From positions 1-64,000 of the forward strand of contig JACRPM010000014.1 of assembly GCA_016223205.1 (NCBI GenBank): a DNA stretch of 64,000 bases, read 5' to 3'. A model generated the notes under the pieces. The model had not been told where the DNA came from. It ran no database searches and was given only the letters and a program-made list of their open reading frames with translations. Both the position numbers and the translations under genes were made by a program. Numbering within the stretch: position 1 is the first letter of the stretch; every line of letters begins with the position of its first letter. Origin of the DNA: Candidatus Saganbacteria bacterium (lineage in GTDB: Bacteria; Margulisbacteria; WOR-1; XYC2-FULL-46-14; WPAF01). Positions 41,754 through 49,416 of the stretch are shown piece after piece.

Positions 41754-42011
41754 ATGGTAGAAAAGAAAACCGCAGTAATAGAAGAGAATAGAAGACACGA
41801 AGGGGACACGGGATCTCCGGAGGTCCAGGTAGCGCTGCTCACCGAGCGCATCGGGCAGTTGGTCGAACACCTCAAAAAGCACAAGAAAGACCATTCCAGC
41901 CGCAGGGGACTGCTGATACTGGTGGGTCAGAGAAAACGGCTTATGAATTACCTGGAACGAACCGATATCAAACGATTCGAAACCCTCTGCGATCACCTCA
42001 AATTAAAATGA
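41754..42011 (+). CDS. rpsO: 30S ribosomal protein S15
   Basis: S15 binds 16S rRNA in the platform. The core GDTGSPEVQVALLTERIGQLVEHLKKH and SRRGLLILVGQRKRLMNYL are unmistakable. The 85-residue length is normal. It overlaps pnp by four bases, the conserved rpsO-pnp pair. The leader has a GGAG ribosome site. No S15 autoregulatory fold could be identified in the short leader. Confidence 0.97.
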   Translation: MVEKKTAVIEENRRHEGDTGSPEVQVALLTERIGQLVEHLKKHKKDHSSRRGLLILVGQRKRLMNYLERTDIKRFETLCDHLKLK

Positions 42012-44131
42012 TAAAAACCGTAGAATTCAAGCTCGCCGATGGGCGGGTGCTTTCGCTTGAGACCGGGCGCGTGGCCCGGGAGGCCGGGGGATCCGTGATC
42101 GTGCGCCTGGGAGACACCATGGTCTTGGCTACCGCCACCATGGCGACCACCCCGCGCGAAGGCATCGACTTTTTCCCCCTGCTGGTGGATTTCGAAGAAA
42201 AGCTTTATGCCGTGGGCCGCATCCCCGGCGGATTTTTCAGGAGAGAAGGCCGGCCCACCGAAAAGGCGATACTTAACGCCCGCAAGGTGGACCGTCCCAT
42301 CCGTCCGCTGTTCCCCGAGGGTTTTATTAACGATGTGCAGATCGTAGTGACCCCGCTTTCGTATGATCAGGAAAACCCGGCCGATGTTTTGGCCATCTTC
42401 GGCGCCTCGGCCGCTTTATCGATCTCCGAGATCCCTTTCCACGGCCCGATAGCCGGAGTGAGGGTGGCCAAGGTGGAGGGCCAATTCATTGTCAACCCCA
42501 CCACTTCACAAATGAAGAATTCGGACCTGGACCTGGTGATAGCCGGGACCAAAGATGAGATCTTGATGATCGAGGCGGGAGCCGAGGAGATCTCGGAAGA
42601 AGAAGTTTTCGAAGCCATCCAAGCCGGGCATATGGTCATCAAGCAGTTGATAGGGCTACAAGAGACGCTCATCTCCCAGGTGGGCCAGCCCAAATTCAAG
42701 TTCGAGCCCCGCAAGATAGACGAGCGGATCGAAAAGATGGTCCGCGACCTGGCCGGCCCCAAGATCGAATCCGCTTTAAAGATAACCGATAAAGATAAAC
42801 AGACCGAAGAAGTGGCCAAGATCCAGGCAGAGGTCACCGAAAAGATCAAACAAAACGAGGAACTGGCCAAGATCATCGAAAAACATCGCGGCGATGTCAA
42901 GACCATCATCGAGGAGCTAGAGTACGAGGGCATGCGCCGCCGGGTGATCCAAGAAGGCAAGCGGCTGGACGGCCGAGGACCCAAGGATATCCGCAACATC
43001 AGCTGTGAGCTCGGGGTTTTGCCCCGCACGCACGGCTCCGCCATCTTTACCCGCGGACAAACCCAGGTCTTGACGGTCGCGACCTTGGGATCGGCCGGTG
43101 AAGAGCAGAGGCTCGAAGGATTGGACATCGAGGAGACCGGCAAACGCTACATGCACCATTACAACTTCCCGGCCTATTCGGTCGGGGAGGTCAGGCCGCT
43201 GCGCGGCCCCGGACGCCGCGAGATCGGCCACGGAGCTTTGGCGGAGAGGGCTTTACTTCCGGTTATTCCTCCCGAAGACAAATTCCCCTATACCATAAGA
43301 TTGGTCTCCGAGGTTTTGGGCTCCAATGGCTCAACTTCGATGGCCTCCACCTGCGGCTCGACCCTGGCTCTGATGGACGCGGGGGTGCAGATCGACGCGC
43401 CGGTAGCGGGTATTTCGATCGGCCTGATCTCGGAAGGGGACAAGCACGTCACCATCACCGACATTCAGGGGCTCGAAGATCACCTGGGCGATATGGATTT
43501 TAAGGTGACCGGCACCCGCAAGGGCATCACTGCCATTCAGGTTGATATCAAGCTCAAGGGATTGTCCTTTGACATCATTAAGCAAGCCCTGGCGCAGGCC
43601 AAAGAAGGGCGGCTGTTCATTTTGGACAAGATCGAAGCGGCCATCGCCAAGCCCCGCGCCGAACTTTCGCCCTACGCCCCGCGGGTGATCAGCTTCAAGA
43701 TCAATCCCGAAAAGATCGGCGCCGTGATCGGCCCGGGCGGCAAAATGATCCGTTCTATCACGGAAGAGACCGGCGTGCAGATCGATATCGAGGACGACGG
43801 CACGATTCTAATTACCACCGCCGACGCCGAAGCCGCCAAGGTCGCCAAAAAGAAGATAGATGATCTCACCTTTGAGCCCCAAGTGGGCGATGTTTTTTCC
43901 GGCAGAGTAGTGCGCATCATGAACTTCGGCGCTTTTGTGGAACTTCCCGGCGGCAAAGACGGCCTGATCCATATTTCCCAGCTTGATGAAAAACGCGTGG
44001 CCAAAGTGGAGGATGTGGTGAAGGTGGGAGATGAAGTGATCGTTAAGGTCGTCGAGAAAGACGACATGGGCCGCATCAACCTCACCAAAAAAGGCGTCAC
44101 CGAAGAAGACCGCAAGCGGATCCACCCTTAA
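42008..44131 (+). CDS. pnp: Polyribonucleotide nucleotidyltransferase (PNPase)
   Basis: PNPase degrades RNA 3' to 5' using phosphate. Two RNase PH domains are present (first from residue 10, second from about 315 starting RRRVIQEGKRLDGRGPKDIR), the second with GSNGSTSMASTCGSTLALMDAGV. The KH domain has GAVIGPGGKMIRSITEE near residue 575, and the S1 domain has GDVFSGRVVRIMNFGAFVEL near 628, followed by the end at residue 707. It overlaps rpsO by four bases and is convergent with the ORF6N gene by four bases. Confidence 0.97.
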   Translation: MIKTVEFKLADGRVLSLETGRVAREAGGSVIVRLGDTMVLATATMATTPREGIDFFPLLVDFEEKLYAVGRIPGGFFRREGRPTEKAILNARKVDRPIRPLFPEGFINDVQIVVTPLSYDQENPADVLAIFGASAALSISEIPFHGPIAGVRVAKVEGQFIVNPTTSQMKNSDLDLVIAGTKDEILMIEAGAEEISEEEVFEAIQAGHMVIKQLIGLQETLISQVGQPKFKFEPRKIDERIEKMVRDLAGPKIESALKITDKDKQTEEVAKIQAEVTEKIKQNEELAKIIEKHRGDVKTIIEELEYEGMRRRVIQEGKRLDGRGPKDIRNISCELGVLPRTHGSAIFTRGQTQVLTVATLGSAGEEQRLEGLDIEETGKRYMHHYNFPAYSVGEVRPLRGPGRREIGHGALAERALLPVIPPEDKFPYTIRLVSEVLGSNGSTSMASTCGSTLALMDAGVQIDAPVAGISIGLISEGDKHVTITDIQGLEDHLGDMDFKVTGTRKGITAIQVDIKLKGLSFDIIKQALAQAKEGRLFILDKIEAAIAKPRAELSPYAPRVISFKINPEKIGAVIGPGGKMIRSITEETGVQIDIEDDGTILITTADAEAAKVAKKKIDDLTFEPQVGDVFSGRVVRIMNFGAFVELPGGKDGLIHISQLDEKRVAKVEDVVKVGDEVIVKVVEKDDMGRINLTKKGVTEEDRKRIHP

Positions 44132-44640
44132 ACCTGAAAGCCAAACTTCCGTTTCGGTTTTTCTTCTTCTTTGAGCATCATGCGAATAGCGCGAAAAATC
44201 GCTTTAATGTCAGAATCGTGGCCAGCTACCCGACTTTCGAGTTCCCTAAACTTTTGGGCAAGATCTTTATGGGTAGCCAATACCTGACGAAGCTTTACAA
44301 AAGCTCGCATAATTAGGATGTTAACATCGATAGCGCGTTCGCTATTGAGGACGGAAGATAACATGGCTATTCCTTGTTCGGTAAAAGCAAGAGGTAGGTA
44401 TTTTATATGCTGGCCCGGTTTTAAGGTCGCAAAATGCGACCTTAACAATTTAGCTTCTTCCCAGGATAATTGAAACATAAAGTCCTCTGGAAATCTCCTT
44501 TTATTCCTTTTTACCTGTTCATTTAGCCTTTTTGTAGGCACCCCGTATAATGCCGCTAGGTCCTTATCAAGCATCACCTTTTGGCCTCGAATAAGAAATA
44601 TTCTGCTTCCCACCCTTTCTAATGGGATCAATTCAATCAT
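44128..44640 (-). CDS. ORF6N domain protein
   Basis: A 170-residue protein on the minus strand. The N-terminal ~90 residues (FLIRGQKVMLDKDLAALYGV, RLNEQVKRNKRRFPEDFMFQL, YLPLAFTEQGIAMLSSVL) form the ORF6N DNA-binding domain found in phage and mobile-element regulators. The C-terminal part is a helical segment (RELESRVAGHDSDIKAIFRAI), possibly dimerising. An AGGAGG ribosome site lies nine bases before the ATG. It stands alone, convergent with pnp, and is probably a remnant or cargo of a mobile element. Confidence 0.88.
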   Translation of the reverse strand: MIELIPLERVGSRIFLIRGQKVMLDKDLAALYGVPTKRLNEQVKRNKRRFPEDFMFQLSWEEAKLLRSHFATLKPGQHIKYLPLAFTEQGIAMLSSVLNSERAIDVNILIMRAFVKLRQVLATHKDLAQKFRELESRVAGHDSDIKAIFRAIRMMLKEEEKPKRKFGFQV

Positions 44641-44863
44641 GATAAATTGCCTCCTGACCTGGTTTCAGCAATTGCGATACCAGGCAGAATCCATCAAAAC
44701 AAGAGGGAAATGACCATTTCCACTACATGACTGACAAAAATCACTACATGGTCCCTTTGCCCAACTCTTAACCTAAATCCCTCATTCCCGAATTGCCCTG
44801 AAATAATTCCTCAATTAACCTGAAATTACCAATCATTATGACGATACATAAACAGGTGAAATA
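44641..44863. other. Non-coding gap between divergent genes
   Basis: The 223 bases between the ORF6N and FHA-like genes are AT-rich with no ORF I can support. AGGAGG for the minus-strand gene is at the left edge, and AGGTGA lies seven bases before the plus-strand ATG. CACTACATG occurs twice (44717-44760 region) as a short direct repeat. No clear sigma-70 promoter pair was found. Confidence 0.5.
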
Positions 44864-45907
44864 ATGAGATTATCTGGGCATTGGGTTGAAAGGACCAAAA
44901 CACTTATCCCTTTGGTTCATGGTGGGGGACTAACTAAAGTAATAGTCCCACGTAAACTTCTCAAACCTGCCGGAAAAGAGATATTCGGCATACTCCACAT
45001 AAACGGGACACCCGTATATATTCCCAAAGACAGACAGATTTGCATCGGAAGCGCTAGATCCTGCGACGTCCGTATTGTTGATAATTTAATTGAAGGCCTT
45101 CACATATTAATGACGCCCCATGAACAGGGCATTGATGTCACCAACTTTTCTCATCGGAGGCTGGCAGTTAAAATGGAAGGGTCGAAAGATATTACGACTT
45201 TTACCTTCGAGGAAGGAGCCGATCTCCAGGTATCCGAAAATGCGGATATGTTTTTGGAATTAAGCGGGATCGGATCGGCAAAACAAAAACGATTGTTAGA
45301 AATAAAAATAGAGATCCCGAAAAGGGATGTTACCGAAGCCGTCCAGAAACTCTTCGAAGCCAAACCGGAAATCGTGAGAATTGAACCCGATCAAGCTATT
45401 GCCAAGCTTGAACCAGGTCACTTTATCATGGAGACAATTGCATTGAACGAAAGTTTAGTGGCAGAAACGGAATTACGCGAAGCGACGAACTTGGAGAATG
45501 CTTTCCAAATATGTTTTCAAAAAATCGCCGACAATAAACGCCAAACAATTGTTAAGCTTTCACTTTTTGGAATATTATCGACTATCGGCATGGTCTGTGG
45601 CGCGATGGTCGGTTCAATATTTCTTATTGAAGCCGGTCTGATATCGATCATTGCATCCGCCATAAGGTATACGATATGGTCCAAAAAAGACAAAATAGCA
45701 GGGCAGGTCATGGATCTGATGAAATACTTCAATGCCAAGGAAATAGCCAAAGCATTACCTAGGCGAAGCCAAAGGGAAATAAAAGAGATCTGTCTCTGGC
45801 TGGAGTGGGGAAGCAATCATCTAAAGGCCATGGAAATCAGGGAAGAACTCAAGAAAATGTATGATCGAATCGACGTCGCGCCGCAATTAGAGCCGCGTAA
45901 ACCCTAG
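44864..45907 (+). CDS. FHA-like domain protein with membrane anchor
   Basis: The 347-residue product has a possible FHA domain at about residues 55-105 (QICIGSARSCDVRIVDNL, then LHILMTPHEQGIDVTNFSHR), a pattern like G-R-x(n)-D-[IV] ... H-x-x-[IL] of phosphothreonine readers. The middle has an alpha/beta segment; two hydrophobic helices follow near residues 228-266 (LFGILSTIGMVCGAMVGSIFL, GLISIIASAIRY), and a cytosolic tail. The family is not certain. The gene stands alone before purL and is less GC-rich than its neighbours. A signalling role is inferred only from the FHA-like pattern. Confidence 0.5.
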   Translation: MRLSGHWVERTKTLIPLVHGGGLTKVIVPRKLLKPAGKEIFGILHINGTPVYIPKDRQICIGSARSCDVRIVDNLIEGLHILMTPHEQGIDVTNFSHRRLAVKMEGSKDITTFTFEEGADLQVSENADMFLELSGIGSAKQKRLLEIKIEIPKRDVTEAVQKLFEAKPEIVRIEPDQAIAKLEPGHFIMETIALNESLVAETELREATNLENAFQICFQKIADNKRQTIVKLSLFGILSTIGMVCGAMVGSIFLIEAGLISIIASAIRYTIWSKKDKIAGQVMDLMKYFNAKEIAKALPRRSQREIKEICLWLEWGSNHLKAMEIREELKKMYDRIDVAPQLEPRKP

Positions 45908-45927
45908 CTCAATTACATCAGAAATGA

Positions 45928-45933
45928 TAGAAT
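45928..45933 (+). promoter_or_regulatory. -10 box of purL
   Basis: TAGAAT ends 6 bases before the purL ATG at 45940. AATAAT overlaps it as an alternative. No good -35 was found. Confidence 0.45.
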
Positions 45934-45939
45934 AATTCC

Positions 45940-48114
45940 ATGACTGAACCTCAAGTCTATCGTGAACTGGGACTTACCGACGCCGAATACCAGAGGATAC
46001 TGGGTATTTTGGGCCGGGAGCCGTCGTCAACGGAGCTTGCCATGTTCTCGGTGGAATGGTCGGAGCACTGCGGCTATCCGCGCTCGCGCAAATATCTAAA
46101 ACTTTTCCCCCAAACCGGCAAATATCAAGCTTTAGTGGGCGAGGATGCCGGCGGCATCGTTTACGACGACACCGCTATCATCTTCAAGATGGAATCCCAC
46201 AACCACCCCTCCCAGGTGGAGCCCCGGGAAGGCGCGGCTACCGGCGTTGGCGGCATCATCCGCGATATTTTTACTTCCGGCGCCCGTCCCATCGCCTGCC
46301 TCGATTCCCTGCGCTTCGGCGATATCAGCAATCCCTTCAATAAATTCATCATGAACGGCGTGATCGACGGCATCCAGTTTTACGGCAACTGCGTAGGAGT
46401 GCCCACTGTGGGCGGCGAGATCTATTTCAATAACGCTTATGCCGGCAACTGCCTGGTGAACGTGATGTGCGTGGGGATCTGCAAAAAAGATGAACTGGTC
46501 CGGGCGCGGGCAGAAGGCATTGGCAATTCCATCATCTACGCCGGCTCCCGCACCGGGCGCGACGGCATCGGGGGCTGTTCGGTTCTGGCTTCGGCGGAAT
46601 TCAAGTGCACTGATGAAGAAAAAAGGCCCACGGTGCAGGTGGGCGATCCTTTCACCGAAAAATGCCTGATCGAGGCGACGCTCGAATCGCTCAAGACCGG
46701 CGTGGTCACGGGCATCAAGGATATGGGTGCGGCCGGGCTTACTTGTTCGAGTTCCGAGATGGCGGCGGCGGGCGGGGTGGGGATCGAGTTCGATCTTAAG
46801 GACATCCCGCTTCGGGAAGAGGGCATGGAGCCCTACGAGATCATGATGTCCGAATCGCAGGAAAGGATGCTGCTTTGCGTAAAAGCCGGGCAGGAGAAAA
46901 AGATCATCGATATTTACACCAAATGGGGACTGGAAGCGGTGAAGATCGGCGCCGTCATCGAGGGCGGGCTCATCAAGATCGCGAATAACGGGGAGCCCAT
47001 TTGCGAGGTTCCCGTAAAAGAGCTGGCCAACGCTCCTTTGTATGATCTTCCTTGGGAAGAAAATAGAAAATCGAAAATAGATAATAGAAAATTGGATAAA
47101 CCTAAAGATTTGAATAAGGTTTTATTGAAACTGCTCGCTTCTCCCAACATCGCCAGCAAAAAGGCGGTATTTGAGCAGTACGATCACATGGTGCAAACCA
47201 ATACCTCGGTGTATCCGGGCGGGGACGCCACGGTCTTGCGCATCAAAGGCAAACCCTGGGGATTGGCAGTGACATCCGACTGCAACGGCCGTTATGTCCA
47301 GCTTGATCCCTACTTGGGAGCGCAGATCGCGGTGGTCGAGGCCTGCCGTAATCTGGTGGCCAGCGGAGCCGATCCCGCCGGCGTCACGGATTGTTTGAAC
47401 TTCGGCAATCCCGAAAAGCCCGACCGCTATTTCTATTTCAAACGCGCAGTGGAGGGCATTGCCGACATCTGCCGGCAAATGGAACTGCCGGTGGTCTCCG
47501 GCAATGTTTCTTTCTATAACGAAAGCCCCCAGGGGGCGATCTTTCCCACTCCGACCATAGGCATGGTGGGGATCGTCAAAGACATCAAAAAGCGCTGTTC
47601 GGTCCCCTTTAAGGACCGGGGAGATCTCATTGTCCTGCTGGGAAAGAACAAGGAAGAACTGGGAGGATCGGAATATCTATCCGTCATCCATGGGCAAGAA
47701 GCCGGCTCTCCTCCGGAATTGGACCTGGAACTTGAAAAGAGAGTACAGTCGGTGTGCCTTACCGCTATCGAAGTGGGGATCGTCAAATCCGCGCACGATC
47801 TTTCTGAAGGCGGATTGGCGGCGGCGCTGGCGGAATGCGCCATTTTAGGAAAAATGGGCGCCTCGATCCGCTTGAAGGATACGTTTCGCGAGGATGCCCT
47901 GCTTTTCGGCGAATCACAATCGCGCATAATCTTGACCATTGCTCCCCAGGATATCTTTGCCCTAACCGACATTGCTATGCTTTTTGCCCTGCCATTTGAG
48001 ATAATCGGGAAGGTGGGCGGCAAAAAGCTCGCTGTTGAAGGGCCAAAAAAGAAATTGCTGGATCTGCCGGTCGCCAAACTTGCGGATGCATATTTTAGCG
48101 CATTGAGGAGATGA
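45940..48114 (+). CDS. purL: Phosphoribosylformylglycinamidine synthase II
   Basis: PurL makes FGAM in purine synthesis, using ammonia delivered by PurQ with PurS. The 724 residues are the small, separate-subunit form. MESHNHPSQVEPREGAATGV near residue 84 binds ATP/Mg, and GGCSVLASAEF and AAGLTCSSSEMAAAGGVG mark the first AIRS-like half; the second half starts near residue 385 with DHMVQTNTSVYPGGDATVLR. Residues 373-386 (EENRKSKIDNRKLD) between the halves are coded by a word repeat. PurQ and PurS are not in the window. Confidence 0.96.
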   Translation: MTEPQVYRELGLTDAEYQRILGILGREPSSTELAMFSVEWSEHCGYPRSRKYLKLFPQTGKYQALVGEDAGGIVYDDTAIIFKMESHNHPSQVEPREGAATGVGGIIRDIFTSGARPIACLDSLRFGDISNPFNKFIMNGVIDGIQFYGNCVGVPTVGGEIYFNNAYAGNCLVNVMCVGICKKDELVRARAEGIGNSIIYAGSRTGRDGIGGCSVLASAEFKCTDEEKRPTVQVGDPFTEKCLIEATLESLKTGVVTGIKDMGAAGLTCSSSEMAAAGGVGIEFDLKDIPLREEGMEPYEIMMSESQERMLLCVKAGQEKKIIDIYTKWGLEAVKIGAVIEGGLIKIANNGEPICEVPVKELANAPLYDLPWEENRKSKIDNRKLDKPKDLNKVLLKLLASPNIASKKAVFEQYDHMVQTNTSVYPGGDATVLRIKGKPWGLAVTSDCNGRYVQLDPYLGAQIAVVEACRNLVASGADPAGVTDCLNFGNPEKPDRYFYFKRAVEGIADICRQMELPVVSGNVSFYNESPQGAIFPTPTIGMVGIVKDIKKRCSVPFKDRGDLIVLLGKNKEELGGSEYLSVIHGQEAGSPPELDLELEKRVQSVCLTAIEVGIVKSAHDLSEGGLAAALAECAILGKMGASIRLKDTFREDALLFGESQSRIILTIAPQDIFALTDIAMLFALPFEIIGKVGGKKLAVEGPKKKLLDLPVAKLADAYFSALRR
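47057..47100 (+). repeat. In-frame word repeat in the PurL linker ('aaaatag' family)
   Basis: AGAAAATAG, AAAATCG, AAAATAG, ATAATAG and AAAATTGG follow each other between the two halves of purL. The same words occur in coaE at 57185-57230, where they again encode an ENRK-x-KI peptide. Confidence 0.78.
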
Positions 48115-48115
48115 A

Positions 48116-48769
48116 ATGGACGGAACAGTAGCTACCGCCGTCATATTGATCTTCGTCTTTTCGATCCTGGGCGGGGTCACGGGAAAATCCCCCCGGGTAA
48201 GTAAGCCCAGCACCCCGGACTACACGGTATCAACTCCCGCTTATCCCACCGGCACGCTCCACAATGAAGTCACTGCCGGCGAGGTTCCCAGCCCATTTTT
48301 TTCTGCCGGATACGCCGCCGATTCGGTCAATGTCTTGACTTCTTTCATCGGTAAATACGCTAAAAAGATCGACAACTGGGAGGCGCAGTCAATATCCGAG
48401 AACCTCGTCAAGTATGCGCAGATGTATGACGTAAATCCCAAGCTGATGTGCGCGCTCATTGCCCGCGAATCGCGCTTTAACCGTTTTGCCATCTCCTCAT
48501 CCGGCGCCCAGGGATTGGGCCAGCTTCTGCCTTCCACTTCTTCGGGGCTGGGCATCTCCGATCCTTTTGACATCGAGCAGAACGTGATGGGTACCACCCG
48601 GTACATGAGATCGTTGCTGGACCGTTTCAAGGACCGGCCCGATAAACAGGTAATTTTTTCCATCGGCGGGTACCTCGAGGGCCCCAATGCTTTAAAGCGC
48701 AACGGCGGCTTCACTTCCGCCACGCGCGGGTATATAGAAGATATCCTCAAGCTCTACTACAAGATATAG
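48116..48769 (+). CDS. Lytic transglycosylase (SLT family)
   Basis: The 217-residue protein has an N-terminal membrane anchor (VATAVILIFVFSILGGVTG). Its catalytic SLT domain spans about residues 95-215. The catalytic Glu is in ALIARESRFNRFA, followed by SSSGAQGLGQLLPSTSSGLG, the goose-lysozyme-like consensus E-S-x-F, GxxGLxQxxP. DIEQNVMGTTRYMRSLLDRF completes the fold. It cleaves peptidoglycan glycan strands with anhydro-MurNAc formation. The anchor places it at the outer face of the inner membrane. It follows purL with one base between, possibly by read-through. Confidence 0.92.
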   Translation: MDGTVATAVILIFVFSILGGVTGKSPRVSKPSTPDYTVSTPAYPTGTLHNEVTAGEVPSPFFSAGYAADSVNVLTSFIGKYAKKIDNWEAQSISENLVKYAQMYDVNPKLMCALIARESRFNRFAISSSGAQGLGQLLPSTSSGLGISDPFDIEQNVMGTTRYMRSLLDRFKDRPDKQVIFSIGGYLEGPNALKRNGGFTSATRGYIEDILKLYYKI

Positions 48770-48771
48770 TT

Positions 48772-48797
48772 TAACCGCGCACTTAAGTGCGCGGTTA
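48772..48797. repeat. Perfect 26-base palindrome
   Basis: TAACCGCGCACTTAAGTGCGCGGTTA is perfectly self-complementary and lies just after the transglycosylase stop and 25 bases before comEA. It could terminate transcription or be a small dispersed repeat. No T-run follows, so a plain intrinsic terminator is less likely. Confidence 0.7.
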
Positions 48798-48822
48798 GCA
48801 TGATAATTGCTGGCTTCCGGGC

Positions 48823-49416
48823 ATGAAGCTCACGGATGAGCATAAATTAACCATTATCGGCCTGCTGGCCGCGGTCATTGTCGGCTCGCTGGTCTACGCT
48901 TATAATCACTTCCTGGTGCCGTCAACCCCTTCAGAAATCCTTGATAAACCTGAAAAAATCTTTGAGAAGCGTCCGCATTCCGGCGGTTTAAAGATCCACA
49001 TCAGCGGAGCAGTGAGAAGAGAAGGGGTATATGTAGCGAAAATTGGCGACCGTGTCGTGGATTTGGTCACTTTGGCGGGAGGTTCACTGCCTAACGCGGA
49101 CCTGTCGGCTCTCAATTTGGCTGAAGAGGTTAAAGACGGACAGAAGGTCGTCATACCTGTAAAAGAATATCAGAGTATCGGCGCATCAGAGGGTAGAGGA
49201 TCAGGAGATCAGAAGAGCAGAAAAGCAGAGATAGGAAAGAAAATAAATATAAATACGGCATCATTGAGCGAGTTGGACGAACTGCCGGGGGTGGGGCCGG
49301 CAACCGCGCAGAAGATAATCGACGCCCGGCCGTTCTCAAAGCCCGAGGATATCACAAAGATCCCGCGCTTCAGCAAGAACAAGTTCGATAAACTGAAAGA
49401 CAGGATCTGCCTGTGA
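48823..49416 (+). CDS. comEA: ComEA-like DNA-binding competence protein
   Basis: ComEA binds incoming DNA in natural transformation. It has an N-terminal membrane helix (LTIIGLLAAVIVGSLVYAYN), an SLBB domain (IHISGAVRREGVYVAKIGDR ... NLAEEVKDGQKVVIPVK) and a C-terminal helix-hairpin-helix (INTASLSELDELPGVGPATA, AQKIIDARPFSKPEDITKIP). The linker between them (residues 114-139) is encoded by an 'atcag' word repeat also present in MutL. It is followed by comEC with a GTGA overlap. The 197 residues match family length. Confidence 0.94.
   Translation: MKLTDEHKLTIIGLLAAVIVGSLVYAYNHFLVPSTPSEILDKPEKIFEKRPHSGGLKIHISGAVRREGVYVAKIGDRVVDLVTLAGGSLPNADLSALNLAEEVKDGQKVVIPVKEYQSIGASEGRGSGDQKSRKAEIGKKININTASLSELDELPGVGPATAQKIIDARPFSKPEDITKIPRFSKNKFDKLKDRICL
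49161..49240 (+). repeat. In-frame word repeat in the ComEA linker ('atcag' family, copy 3)
   Basis: From 49161 the words AAAAGAATATCAGAGTAT, CGCATCAGAG, GGATCAGG and AGATCAGA follow in series, separating the SLBB and HhH domains. The encoded VKEYQSIGASEG closely matches VKGYQSSGVSER in the MutL linker, although the proteins are unrelated. Confidence 0.8.
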
